A stretch of 64,000 bases of DNA, taken from NCBI GenBank assembly GCA_034687125.1, contig JAQGBZ010000246.1:30805-94804 (forward strand). The letters run 5' to 3'. Below, in pieces: positions 52,601 to 64,000 of this stretch (position 1 is its first letter; every line of letters begins with the position of its first letter). The stretch comes from Neelides folsomi (Eukaryota; Arthropoda; Collembola; Neelipleona; Neelidae). The translations under genes were made by a program, and so were the position numbers. Below the pieces are notes generated by a model. That model ran no database searches and had not been told where the DNA came from. It saw only the letters and a program-made list of their open reading frames with translations.

Positions 52601-53845
52601 TAAGATATAGAATTTCATGTAAGAGTCAATTAGAATTCTTTTAAAAATATTTCCACACTTCTCTGAACAATGTTTTATTTTTTTGAGAACTGCAAATGTT
52701 ATAAAAGATATTAAAATTTAACTCAGCTTTCTATCCAGATTCTGTAAGAGATTCTAGATGAAAATTATACGAAAATAGTGTATTTATATAATGATAATTG
52801 ATAAAGTTAAAATAAGTATTATTATCTAAATTAACTTGTATAAGTATGAAATTCAGCAGTTGATATTTCCTTTATTTAATTTAATGCCTACGAGAAAGAA
52901 TGCGTGGAATGCTAATTAAAATTAAGGTATTCAGTCTTTCAGAATAAGGTTAATTATTTTAATTACATTAATTAGGTAAATTTTTATTAAACTTTCGAGA
53001 GTGTGTTTAATATAATGAAGAAATTTGCCTACAAAGTTTTTTCACCTTTCTGGAGTTGACTTTGGGGGGTTTAACGTTTTTCCCCTCCTTGTAAAAGATA
53101 ATTAATTTAGTATATAAAGTTTGGTACAAAGAAGGATGAGAGCAAATATAAAAATCAGCTTCTCGTGTGTGGCTTCAATCTTGCGGATTATGGGGAGCCG
53201 ATGTTGAGGTGAGATAGCCGTCTAATTCAACAATTCATTTTCTCCTAATTAGGCCCACAATTAGGCCCCTCTTTAAAAAATGTGGCTCTTTGGGCAGTGA
53301 TAGAATCTCCACTTGTGTTTAATTAGCCTCTCTATTTATCACGAACAGACTGACAAGAGTTTCATTCCAACACTTCACCACAAAATAAAATGAACTTGGC
53401 TTTTGGCAGAGAATATGGTTCGTGTATCAGTTGGTCTAATGATTAATTCTTAATTACATCCATTGTTTTATATAAACTACTGCCCTCGTCAATTTCATTT
53501 GGGCCAATGATAATACATTTTTAATATAAAAAGAGTAAATTTCGCCAACTCTCTATAAATATTTATTAACACTCTACAATAATTATTAATCTATAGGTGA
53601 GAAGTGAGATCATAAAGATAAATACTTATAATTAAACAATCATTAAAAAGTACAGAATTTGTAATAATATGTATTTATTTCTCATATTTAGTTAAAATTA
53701 AAATTGGACATGATTCATATTTCATAAATTATAACATGGTCGAGTGGAAATTATATATAAAGTAATGAAGAAGTGTAAAAGAATACATTCAATGATATAT
53801 CAGTAGTTTACCATAAATGGGAAAGAAACATCTGAGGAATTTTAA
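28607..53845. other. 25 kb gene desert with alternating GC islands and AT-rich valleys
   Basis: No open frame here has a recognisable domain or fits a splice model. GC-raised islands lie at about 29670-30330, 31590-32320, 32930-33460, 34800-35270, 36100-36950, 37820-38100, 39240-39500, 41160-41390, 43860-44130, 44640-44900, 50030-50550 and 51750-52220. They are separated by AT-rich valleys full of TACCTA/TAGGTA, GTACAT and TATAT words. Given its place upstream of Lim3, long-range regulatory DNA is the natural reading. Genes of unknown families or long non-coding RNAs cannot be excluded. Confidence 0.55.
48444..48530. repeat. AT-rich imperfect inverted repeat
   Basis: AATTAAGGTATTTAAA at 48444-48459 is mirrored by TTTAAATACATACCTTAATT at 48511-48530. 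Ten outer bases pair perfectly and then a four-base interruption occurs. The loop is about 50 bases. It could be a remnant of a small inverted-repeat element or chance in AT-rich DNA. Confidence 0.35.
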
Positions 53846-55432
53846 TTAAACAATGATGACAACTGAGCCGGAGCCTCCTTGACCATTTCTATTATTTCCC
53901 CCTTTTCCTCGTTGTGGACCTCTCTCTCGCATGTCCTTTGACTTGTTCTTTTCATTTTCACTTCCTCTATCTCCCATTTTCTCATTTTTTGAAGTTGTAG
54001 ATGAAACGCCGATTTTAGAGTTGTCCTCATATGAACTTGGACCATTTCCGTAACCTCCTGAATTCTGAGAATTCCCACCTGGATATTCACCGTTGTGGTC
54101 TCCGCTTGAACCTCCGTAACCTGATGAATATGACGATTGAGTAGTTGAACTTCTCCCAGGATTTCTTCCCATTTCATTATGACCAGGATAACGGGGAGAA
54201 GGAGTCGAAGAAGGAGAATTCCCATACCCTGGCACTGGTGGAAGATTCTCATTCCCACTTCCATATCCTAAAATTAGTTGTAAAGGAATTAATTAAATAT
54301 TTGAGTAATAAACTTGAAGTCATTTACCCGAAGGCCCCATTTGATTTCCATAGCCAGGTTGAGACGAAGGAGAATCGTAATAACTGTTTCCATATCCTTG
54401 AGTTGTTGAACTTGTTCTCATATTTGGGTTGTTGGAGGGCTTTTGATTTCTCGGAGTTGAGCTGGAATACGTGTTTTGATTTCCATACCCGGGTGAAGGA
54501 GATGAATATCCAGGAGAAGGTGATGGTCCATAGCCAGGTTGATTATTATTTTGTCCGTAACCTGGTTGGTTATTATTTTGCCCATAACTTGGTTGGTTAT
54601 TTTGTCCATAACCTGGTTGGTAATTTTGTTCGTAACCAGGTTGATCATTATTTTGTCCATAACCTGGCTGGTTATTGCTATTAGTTTGACCATATCCTGA
54701 AAAAATAATTCAATTTGTTACAAAGTAAAATTCAAAAAGAAATACTTTTCAAAAATATCCTGAAGATCCTGAATTTTCAGCAGGATGTCCACCTGAAGGA
54801 AATTGCATATTTTGTTGATTCCGATCAACTATTACGGGACTAATTGTGAAATACCCAGGACCGTATCCTATTTACAATTGACATTTTACAATATAAATGA
54901 AAGAAATATTTTGATCTTACCAGGAGGATCAACGAAACCTTGGTATACTCCAGATTTCGGTGGAGATGTAGGCGAACTCGGCATATTCTTGTTTATATTT
55001 TCCATATTTGGATTTGGAATTGGTCTGGGCGTTTGTGAATGAGGAGGGATTGGTTTTCCATCATGCTTCTGAATATTATTCCTTCCAGGATTCTCATGTT
55101 TTGGGGGTGGACCATGATGATGATGACCAGGGAAGAGATTTGGGATTTGGATGGTCGTCGTCGGCAAGCGTCCGTGTCCGTGTCCGTATGGAAGATGACC
55201 ATTACCAAGGAATGGAATTACAATCACTTCTGACTTACTGTTCTTACCGCCTCCTCTCTCGATGCTAATCACTTCTGATTTTGGTCCTTGAGCATTGCAA
55301 ACAAGAGCAAACCAACTCAAGGAAAATATTGTCGAAATCTGAATAAAAACAATTTCGAATCAATCGAATATAATCATTATTCAAAAATCTATACTTATAA
55401 AAATTCCGTTATAAGTTTCTTACCCCTTTCAT
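53846..55432 (-). CDS. Secreted Gly/Tyr/Pro/Asn/Gln-rich repeat protein, 5 exons
   Basis: Exons on the minus strand are 55432-55424, 55338-54921, 54867-54793, 54696-54328 and 54267-53846; phases agree and give 430 residues. A signal peptide, MKGISTIFSLSWFALVCNA, is split by the first intron after codon 3. It is followed by GPKSEVISIERGG and a partly repeated SEVIVI, a His/Pro-rich stretch (HGHG, GHHHHGPPP), and then a linker. Exon 4 holds tandem PGYGQNN-like units and PSPSPGY units. Exon 5 is Gly/Ser/Asn-rich, then charged (SENEKNKSKDMRERG), and ends in the hydrophobic SVVIIV. Exons 3, 4 and 5 all begin GATAYGG after a phase-1 junction, a sign of exon duplication. There are no cysteines after the signal peptide. 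I recognise no family; an extracellular matrix, silk-like, adhesive or cuticle protein is plausible. The donor of exon 3 (GTGGAC) is the least certain junction. Confidence 0.85.
54528..54680 (-). repeat. Coding tandem repeat PGYGQNN (about 24-27 bases per unit)
   Basis: Six units read NNQPGYGQ, NDQPGYEQ, NYQPGYGQ, NNQPSYGQ, NNNQPGYGQ and NNNQPGYGP in protein order. Unit length varies between seven and nine residues through one to three Asn codons, as expected from replication slippage. The pattern resembles low-complexity Q/N-G-Y repeats in silk and adhesive proteins. Confidence 0.85.
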
Positions 55433-58400
55433 ATTTTGTCCAATTTATATAAAAAATGAGTAAACAAATATGAAAAATATTTATGATTTTTACACAATTT
55501 ATTGGAAGTGAGTTTATATTCAACTGATATTCAAGTATTGAATACACAAATCTTTTTATATTTTTACCCTTAAATCACAATTTAATAATATGCAACCTTC
55601 AATACTCTTTAAACTCATAAGTTTTTTACTTCCTTCCTAGTAGGAACTTTAAAAGGAGAGAAATGTCAAAAATGCGAGGCATGAGAGAACGAATGATGAA
55701 TTTAATAAGAAAACCTCTGTGACAAATTGACACGAAGGTAATTCCTTTGTAATCATAACAGAAATATTCCTTGTTTAACTTCTTTCATTTCTCTGCCTGT
55801 TTGTTCACTTAAAAGTGTTTAGTGTAGCAAATAAGCGTATCAATAATTTATATTTTTATCTTCAATTAAAGATTAATATAAGTGAATAATATTTACAAAT
55901 TCAAATTCAAATGTGAATGCTACGAGTTTAATTTATTTATCATAATATTATGCATTGAAAAGGGTGGAGGAGATGAGGTAAAATAAAGAGAATTAATTTC
56001 GTTCCACAAGATGAGAAAATCAAATTAAATGGAGAGTAAAAAGGGAATTAACGAAGTAGATGAGCTTATTTCATATAAGGCAAAGAATTAATTGTGATGA
56101 TGATGATGATTTTGATGAATCCTTCGATATATGCCCAAGAGTGACTCTCAAACCCTGGGCTCATTCAATTGAAGCCCTCCAGCAGTCCTAGGCCATTTTT
56201 TCCCACTGTCCAGGATAATAATTGTAATTTGTATTTCACAATGGGTAGATTAATGAGAGGGTATATGAGCATCAAGACTTTTTTGCATTAAACATACACA
56301 CAAGAGAGATACTCTCATTAGCTCGTAGTTTTACATTGTCAAGTAGACACCGGCGAAGAAAAAAAGAGATTTAACGAAGCTTCACCTCACCTAACTACCT
56401 TAACTATTCAAGGAGGCTCAAAATCAAATTAAGGCAAATGTATAAAAGCATATTATACATACCTACATATTTATTACAAATAAAACATACGCATATAGGT
56501 AATATGTAGTATTTATATGAAATAAAATATATATGAAATAAAACCTCCTTCAGGTATAAAAAAAGGAGGAGTATATCGCACATAAAAGATAATTTTCCCT
56601 GGATCCGCTCATAATTCCCAAATATACATTTGTATCAATTAGGACTTTATAATGACTGTACTAATGGTGAATAATAAGGTCGTAATGAAAGGGTGTTCGT
56701 ATCAAACGGTCCAGCCTTATCGACTTTGGCTCTCCCTTTGAAGCTCCAATAGCTTACAGCTCTCATGGAGAACTAATGAGGTTGTTGTTTCACACAATAA
56801 ATTAATATGAAAATCCCTCCATTGTTTAATCATAATCAAACCCACACATGTATTAATTATTATTAAATAATCCAAATTATGGGAGATTTTGTTCAATTAT
56901 TATATAATTAATTCATTTTAATTGTCAAACGTTTCATTTCCCTTTGTTTCCCCTTTTTGGAAGACCAAAGTGAATGTAAAAGGAATAATTAACAAGTTGA
57001 AGAGACCCAGGGTTTGTGCAACTGTACGTTTCCTCATTAAACTCAACGAACCAGAGAGAAACAAAGGTTGAAGGAATTAAATTAAATAATGTAATTTAAT
57101 TAAAATTAATTGAAATGAACTCTCATTCCGAGTCAGGAAGAGGATTAGGGAATTTAATTCACTACCTCCGCTCTCAAAGGCACAATGTAAAATACATACA
57201 TATTAGCTACTGATAAATTTATATCCTAGTATTTATTATGTATTGTAGAGATATATCGCCTCATTTGTCTTATTCAGAATTGGAAATGAAGTGGCCACGG
57301 ATTTAAAAAATATTTACATAAATAAATTGTACTTTAATTAATTTTTTCTATTCCAATCTTGAATTGGCCATTAATTACCAATGAATTAATTTAATTTTGT
57401 ATTGTTTGAGGCACGAGCGAGGAGTAGTGAAGGTTTAAATTGAAAAATTGAGTCATGAAATAAATTAACGAAGGTGCATTGATGAATTGCATTTGCCTCA
57501 ACACTGGAACACGTGTGGAACCTTTGAATATCTAATGAGCTTTGCATTTCGATAAAATGAATAAATGAACTGCACTTATAAATAAATTGTTTTGGAATGC
57601 CGTAATGGAAAATGAAGATAATAAATAATAAGATTGGATAATTAACTGAATGCTCCCCCCACACACCACGAATGTGACCTAATAGGCAATTAGAAGAATG
57701 TGAAGGCGAATTGCATTCTTTAACCGACATTGGCACAGTGATGAGTCTTGAATGGATCTAATGAAATGAGATAATCTTGGTCGATAATTGGACCAGATTC
57801 AAACAAGGATTTAAATCAAGTTAGGCCGAGGAAAAAGAGCGAACACAACAATCACTCATTGGCAACCCCCATTGGAGCGAGGAGGAAGAGAGTGAAACAC
57901 AATCACTCATTACATTATTCCACTGTACCATTATCGTTAAAAAGGCCGTCTCCCTCCTAATTCCCTTCCCTCATTAACTCCACTTTGAGTGGAGAGACAA
58001 TTTATTTTTGCCAATTTGCATACAATGGGGGGAGCTCTCGCGAAAATAAAATCAAATGGCCAAACTCATTCCCGAATCCCCATTCTTCTTCGTCTTCTCC
58101 TCAATCAAGATTGCTATCTCGATGAGAGTCAAAAGACTCGTAAATATCCAAACCCCTATTAGCTCCCTTAAGCTCCCATTTGCTCATCTCGAATCAATTT
58201 GATGAGAATTGTTCCTTGTTAAGACCCAAGGTGAGTTATATGCTAAACTATTACATTTAAATTATTCAAACTTCCCTTTTGTCACTCCATACACATATAA
58301 TAAATAATTGCCATATTTATTACTCAAAGCTTTGACTTTTGCCAACCATACATTTTTAAGAATAATTGTAAGTATGCGTAAATAAAATATTAGTAAAATA

Positions 58401-61400
58401 TTATCTTGCATTATGCATTAGTTACTTGTTTGTATGATTTACTTATTTTAATGTAAAATTAAATACGTTATTTTATGTTCTTATCCTAATGATAAGTACT
58501 TATTAAAACTACAGATACAATGATGCAATGTTATCCAATGTTATAAGATGATGTATTTAAGTAGGTTTGTAGATTAAGTACAAGTTGTAATATTTTTATT
58601 TATCTCTTACGATCTTTGAAAGCAAACATGAAATGCGGAAAAAATCATGATGGTTTTAACAGTAAATCTTGTTCTTTATTAAATTTCTTTTTGAAGTGTT
58701 TGATGCTTGACGAGCTGAAGAGATAAAAAAAATGTTTAAATTGAAATTAAGGGAAATGATTATTGAATGCAACTGTATGTGGGCTTAGAGAAATATCTCG
58801 AGATATGGACAATTGTAAGGTTTGTTACATTCAATTGATATAGAGTGATATAATGGAAATCGAAGAAATTAGTATTCATTAGATGAATCGGCCGTAAAAG
58901 TCTGTAGGAGGAAATGCGATTTTACGATTTTCCATTTCTTTCCTCTTTATTTATGTCGTTGTGGAGAGGATGAGTTTTAATCCTCCATGCTGGAGACTCA
59001 TTTCTAATTGAAAGTACCCGAGTGGGCAGTCGGCGTGGTCTTCTCAATGTTCGCACAGCGGGTGAAGAGAAAAGTCCTCCCCACCTACACAAAACTCCAC
59101 AACTCAAACTCCACTTCATCAAATTTTAATTAAACAAATTCACCAATGTGAGAGGAACCTTTATTACACACTACAGAGTAATACACAGGGAATGCCGCAC
59201 AATCAAAGACCAACTGCTTTACTTCCCTTTTCCAATATTCCCCATTTAACAATAATTCAATCCATCCTCTTCGACTTTAAATCCCCATTTCCCTACAGTG
59301 TAGAAATGAAGTTTAAATTATATCATTTAATTTTGTAATAGATTCAGTGAAACGAACCGGAAAGTCGCCCTTGTTCAATTAATAAAACAATTTGACAATT
59401 TGAGTTATAGCCAATTTTCGACTCACCAAATAAAACTACTTTAACTGTAATCATTAATTCAATTAATCATAAAGAATCTACGTGGGCATATTGAAGCTCA
59501 TAAAGGTGAATGATTAGTACTGTTGAGTAGATTAGTAGATCCAATATCAAAAGAGTAATATTGTTAATTTGTAAGTGAACAAGGGGACCAATCTTGAGGT
59601 AAAAGGAGTTTTAATTGCACTTGACTTCTTGGCTCCAGATTAAGGGTGGCCGGTGATGGAGGACCTGGCAGAGGAAATAAAAATACAAACAAAGAGAGTG
59701 AATTCATAGTTGAAGAAAGTACAATTCTGGGTTGATTTAGTAATAACGCCCATATGTGGGGTTTCTCCTCGTAAAGTGAAGTCTGGGTGGAGAAAGGGCG
59801 GTGAGTTGTTCCAATTCCTCTTAAAAGCACGTTTTCGGGGTTTTCCGACCTTCTGGTGGGATGGAGAGGGAGGCGGATTGATTACGCTGAAAGCTTTTTT
59901 CTCTTTCATTACACAAATTGGGAATGAAACGAAATAAAAATGGGGAGAGGAAGAATGGCGTCTCTCTTGTCCTCCCTCATCTCCATTCCTCATTTACTAA
60001 ATGCAAGACCTTTTACTTAGATTCCATTTAAAATATTAATTGAAAAATGACTTATAAGTTTATTAAAGATCTAGATCTATCTGATAGATATTATAAAATT
60101 AATGAAGTTATAATTTAAATATTAAAGACACAATACACAATAAAGATAATTTAACTAAGCTCATTAGAAGCGTAAATACCAATTAATTCATTTATTATCG
60201 AATTAAATAGATTTCTGAAAAAATTGAAGAACGAACAAATTAAAACCTTTATCACAAAAGTACTTCTTAAAGTCTAATCAATCATTGCTCCCCCTTTATC
60301 AATGGTTCAATCCGAATTCATGTAATAAGAACTTAAATGAGTATAATGCAATGATAATAATAAATGTATGGTGGTCGTGTTGTTGGGAATTAAGACTCTC
60401 ACAGATTGAGATATATGAATTGATCAATTAATCTCCCCAATGATAAGGATCCCTTAAATGTTGAACATTTCCTAACCTCATTATTCTCCTATTAACAGAT
60501 AAGTACATACTGTTAGAATAGATTACGAAACAAAGATCCTGAACTCTGATGAGGGATTTTTTAAAACTGTATTAAGAATAATAGCTTCATCAGGGTTTAA
60601 AGAATAATATGTTAATCCCAAATCCCCGCACGTTAGGATCCATCCCATAATTATTCATTGAAGAATTAATGAAAAGGAGTTTGTGAAAACTCATTACTCG
60701 TTTGTCTATCCTCTATGATGATATGATAATGGATCATAATGAGAGTTATGAATATGTATTTAGGAGAGAAGATAAGAAATTAAATTAAAATTCGAACGTG
60801 ACCGGAGAAGGAGAGTAAATTGGAGTTGGGGAACCCATGGAGGAATCAGTTAATTGCCCTTCGATTTAATTAAGATAATTTTCCAACGAAGGTGCACTGC
60901 CTTGATAAGAGATACTATATTATACATTAAGCATTGCTTATGTGGATGTTATGATAGTAGTAATGCTTCATTATTGCGCTCTTCCCCCACTCAGGGTGTA
61001 CACTATGGACCAAAGTTGGATAATAATGGAAAAAGATGAGTGATGATGCGGAGAAAATGAAAGAGACGTCGGGCGGAATTTGATGATGGAAATATTGAAC
61101 AACAATACACGTGTTTTACTCTCTCATCAATAATTTTATTTTTCCATTCTTAAGTAACTAATATATAATTATTCATTGGTCACACATGTCTCCGTTCCCC
61201 TAATACATTGTAATAATAATAGTTCTTCATGAGCCTTCGTGAAACAACAGTAAATAGATATAGAGATCTTATAATGTAATTTTTGATCTAATCTTTTTTC
61301 TGAGAGCGCGAATTAATCTACCATAATTATTCTTACCATATTTTTCTCACCATTTTGTCGTAAAGTGTTGAAACCTCACACAAAACTGTTTTTTGTTAAT

Positions 61401-62185
61401 GCCTTACTTCCGCTTTTTAAACCTCGATTCCGCTTCCTGCAGATCCAATTTGATCCTTCACAATTAAACCTTTCACGTCACATTTAAAGGATCGAGTTTA
61501 CAAGAAATAAGATTTCACGGTTTATTTTTTATATACTACAATTAAATCATAACAATGGATGTGATTTGGAATTGTAAAAATTTGGTAAAAAAAACTTTTA
61601 AAAGTAAGGAGAACCCGTGTCAACATCAAGTGTAAAAATCTCAAATAATATACAACAACGAATATAATTTTATTACACAAAATTAAGTAATTTACATGTG
61701 TGATTACAATCATATAATTTACGAATAACAACTAATTTACATGTACAAGTAATTATTATAAATTATAAAGTATTTTGTCTCCGTCTCGTAAAACACTTTT
61801 TTAAAAATTTATTCATATATAAATTATGATTGTATGCAGATTTGTTTATGTATGTATGTTGCAATAAAGTTCATGAAAAAACAGTCTTATTTAAATACAA
61901 AAAGAGAGACTGTGAAATCATTTTTACAAATGTACTATTCAATTAACATTGAAATATTTTAATGCATTATACATTATGGAGTCGAGAAATTCTATCTAAA
62001 TACTTTCATCCATTCAATAAATCGATAATAAAATAATTACTTACATAATATAAATATTTAAAGAGATATATAATATTTATAATGCCTTCAATATATTATA
62101 ATAAGTGAGTTTTGATATATAGGAAATACAATCTGCGTGTTGTCGAACGTACACAACGAAATAGAAAATGAGACGATCCCTATTC

Positions 62186-62234
<49 letters not shown>

Positions 62235-64000
62235 TATCTAGTTTTTTATAATCTGTGGACATTATATGAAATAATATATTTTTATAAGTACGTAAATATA
62301 TAGTAAAAAGCATTTCTAGGAACATTTCGGCAGGCGGAATAATAAAATCGAGTTTCAAATACAATTATATTATCAATACTCACGACGTGTTCAAAGTAAG
62401 TATTTCTTCTTTAAATATCGTATTAAATCTACTAGCCGTACAATTAAGCTTCCAACCTACGTACATATAAGTACACATACAATATATGTACTCGTGCGTA
62501 AAGTACACACTCGTATAATTAATATATAAATATGTTCTTAAATGTAATAAACTAGTTTAAATCATAAATATCTATTAAAAGTGTATAACATGGTAGTTAT
62601 CATTGAGGGTTGAGAGGCATATTAGGTACTATCAGTTAAATAATAAATAAGGAAGATTATTCCACGTTTCTCCTATATTTCATACTTTTAATTAAGGGGA
62701 ACTATAAAAGATGAAAATTAAATCCGGAGAGGAAATGAGATGAAAATTAAAATGAGTGTAATAACAGTAATTAGAAATTCTCTCCACTGGCACGGCTCTT
62801 CTGAATTGACCAATTTCTTGGGATACAAGTAATTAAAACGTGAGAATCAATTACCTTTTTCTTAAATGTAATTAATTCAATCGGTAAGGCGAGTGGAGAT
62901 AAATGAAAAAAAAAACACTTGCGAAAACAATTCTCCACTAACAAGATCCAAACCAAGAGAAAGTTTTGATGATGAGCTCCCCTTCGAATATCAATTGTTG
63001 ATTATTTATGATACGTATATATAAATCTGCATACGACGTATAATATAATTTAGGATCATACTTCATACATATATTATTATGTGTGTACGTGAACGTGTCT
63101 TTGTGTACAATAAAGTGCATATTAAACGAACATATTAAAATAATAAACAATTGGATATTGAGATATTGTTAGTGCTTATCATAAAGTACATTATTATTAT
63201 TTTAGTTAGTAGAAAACCAGTTACATTATTACGTTTACTTCTTTGGAGAAAGTCAGATAGTCAGAAGTCCAATATATTTTCATCTCATTCCCTCGGTGTG
63301 TGTGAACGGAAGCGGATTTTTCCTCTTCATCACATCGTGAAATTGTATCGGGAGGAGAAGATAACAATAATGATAATAATGATCATAAGGTTCCGAGGTG
63401 GCTTGTTACGATATAACATATAACGTGGAAGCGGTTCGGGAGGAACGAAGTGGAAAAGGTACACACACACACGAGAATCCCACCATGTGCGATTTCTCCT
63501 CCGTTTCTCCTTCCTATAAAAAAAAGAACAACAGGTGTTGTTAGACATAAGAATAGGCACGACTTTGTAAATAAAGATCACAACCATTTTCAAGATCATG
63601 CCAATTTCAGATGAAATTCTCTTAATTTTACTCAATTGATGATTTATGAAATTTATGACTCTGAAAATCGCTTAAATCTTAGCTTAACACGTCTCTCCCT
63701 TTAAAGTTACATACTTCATAAATTGGTTAAACTACGAGAAAATAAAAATTACTTACATAATATACAATATAAACATTACATTTGTATAACTCATGATAAG
63801 TGGTTAATATTATAGTACCTTACATTCTAAATATTTGCAAGGTTTGTCACCAACTACTTAAGGGGAACCTAAAAAGAGCCCTATCTCTCTAAATGTATCG
63901 TTCGGAACACGTAAAAGGTTTTCCACTCCAGTTAGCAAAAAACTTCAAATACATTTTTTTATTTATTAACCTTTCCTATATAACATTTCGTCTGTTCGAC
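55433..64000. other. Non-coding right end of the window
   Basis: AT-rich DNA with GC-raised islands at about 57860-58220 and 59580-60000. The open frames here lack recognisable domains. It must contain the promoter of the secreted repeat protein just above 55432. No RNA gene or transposon was found. Confidence 0.55.
62186..62233. repeat. (AAT)16 microsatellite
   Basis: Uninterrupted trinucleotide AAT repeated 16 times (48 bases). Read on the minus strand it produces a spurious poly-Leu frame. Confidence 0.97.

Noticed and set aside
59640-59993. Pair of overlapping ORFs on both strands near 59.6-60.0 kb
   Set aside because: Both are in a GC island and neither shows conserved motifs or splice support.
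62077-62364. Minus ORF with a long leucine run
   Set aside because: It is the translation of the (AAT)16 microsatellite with AT-rich flanks.

Overview
The window is animal nuclear DNA. Genes are split by short introns with GT...AG ends, the bases are AT-rich, and the proteins read as typical metazoan ones. An arthropod is most likely: the homeobox gene at 10-24 kb has the protostome Lim3 layout. The AT-rich, intron-compact style would fit a crustacean such as a parasitic copepod, but that is inference and I could not test it.

From 0.1 to 8.7 kb there is a compact block of four housekeeping genes in two head-to-head pairs: deoxyhypusine synthase (minus) with ribosomal protein eL28 (plus), then an RPRD2-like RNA polymerase II CTD-binding protein (minus) with sirtuin 5 (plus). 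I joined every coding exon by hand and all phases close. The lengths are 368, 137, 686 and 268 residues, and DHPS and eL28 match their human counterparts almost exactly in length. Two introns of eL28 each carry a copy of the C/D-box snoRNA U24, whose guides match neighbouring segments of 28S rRNA, so this gene makes a ribosomal protein and ribosome-modifying RNAs together.

From 10.2 to 24.0 kb a single LIM-homeodomain gene, Lim3/Lhx3, runs on the minus strand in six coding exons (452 residues) with a 9 kb first intron. The intron and the roughly 30 kb upstream of the gene look like a developmental-gene regulatory landscape. Islands of a few hundred bases with raised GC alternate with very AT-rich valleys, and I see no convincing conserved protein there. 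One intronic island carries a cluster of CACGTG boxes. Within this desert, at 28.1-28.6 kb, three small minus-strand exons may encode an 82-residue secreted protein; this is a weak call.

From 53.8 to 55.4 kb a five-exon minus-strand gene encodes a 430-residue secreted protein rich in Gly, Tyr, Pro, Asn and Gln. It has tandem PGYGQNN-type repeats and symmetric phase-1 exons that all open with the same GYG codons. I do not recognise the family; a structural, adhesive or cuticle-matrix protein is plausible. From 55.4 kb to the end I see no supported gene, only AT-rich spacer, a few GC islands and an (AAT)16 microsatellite. I found no tRNA, rRNA, CRISPR array or intact transposon.
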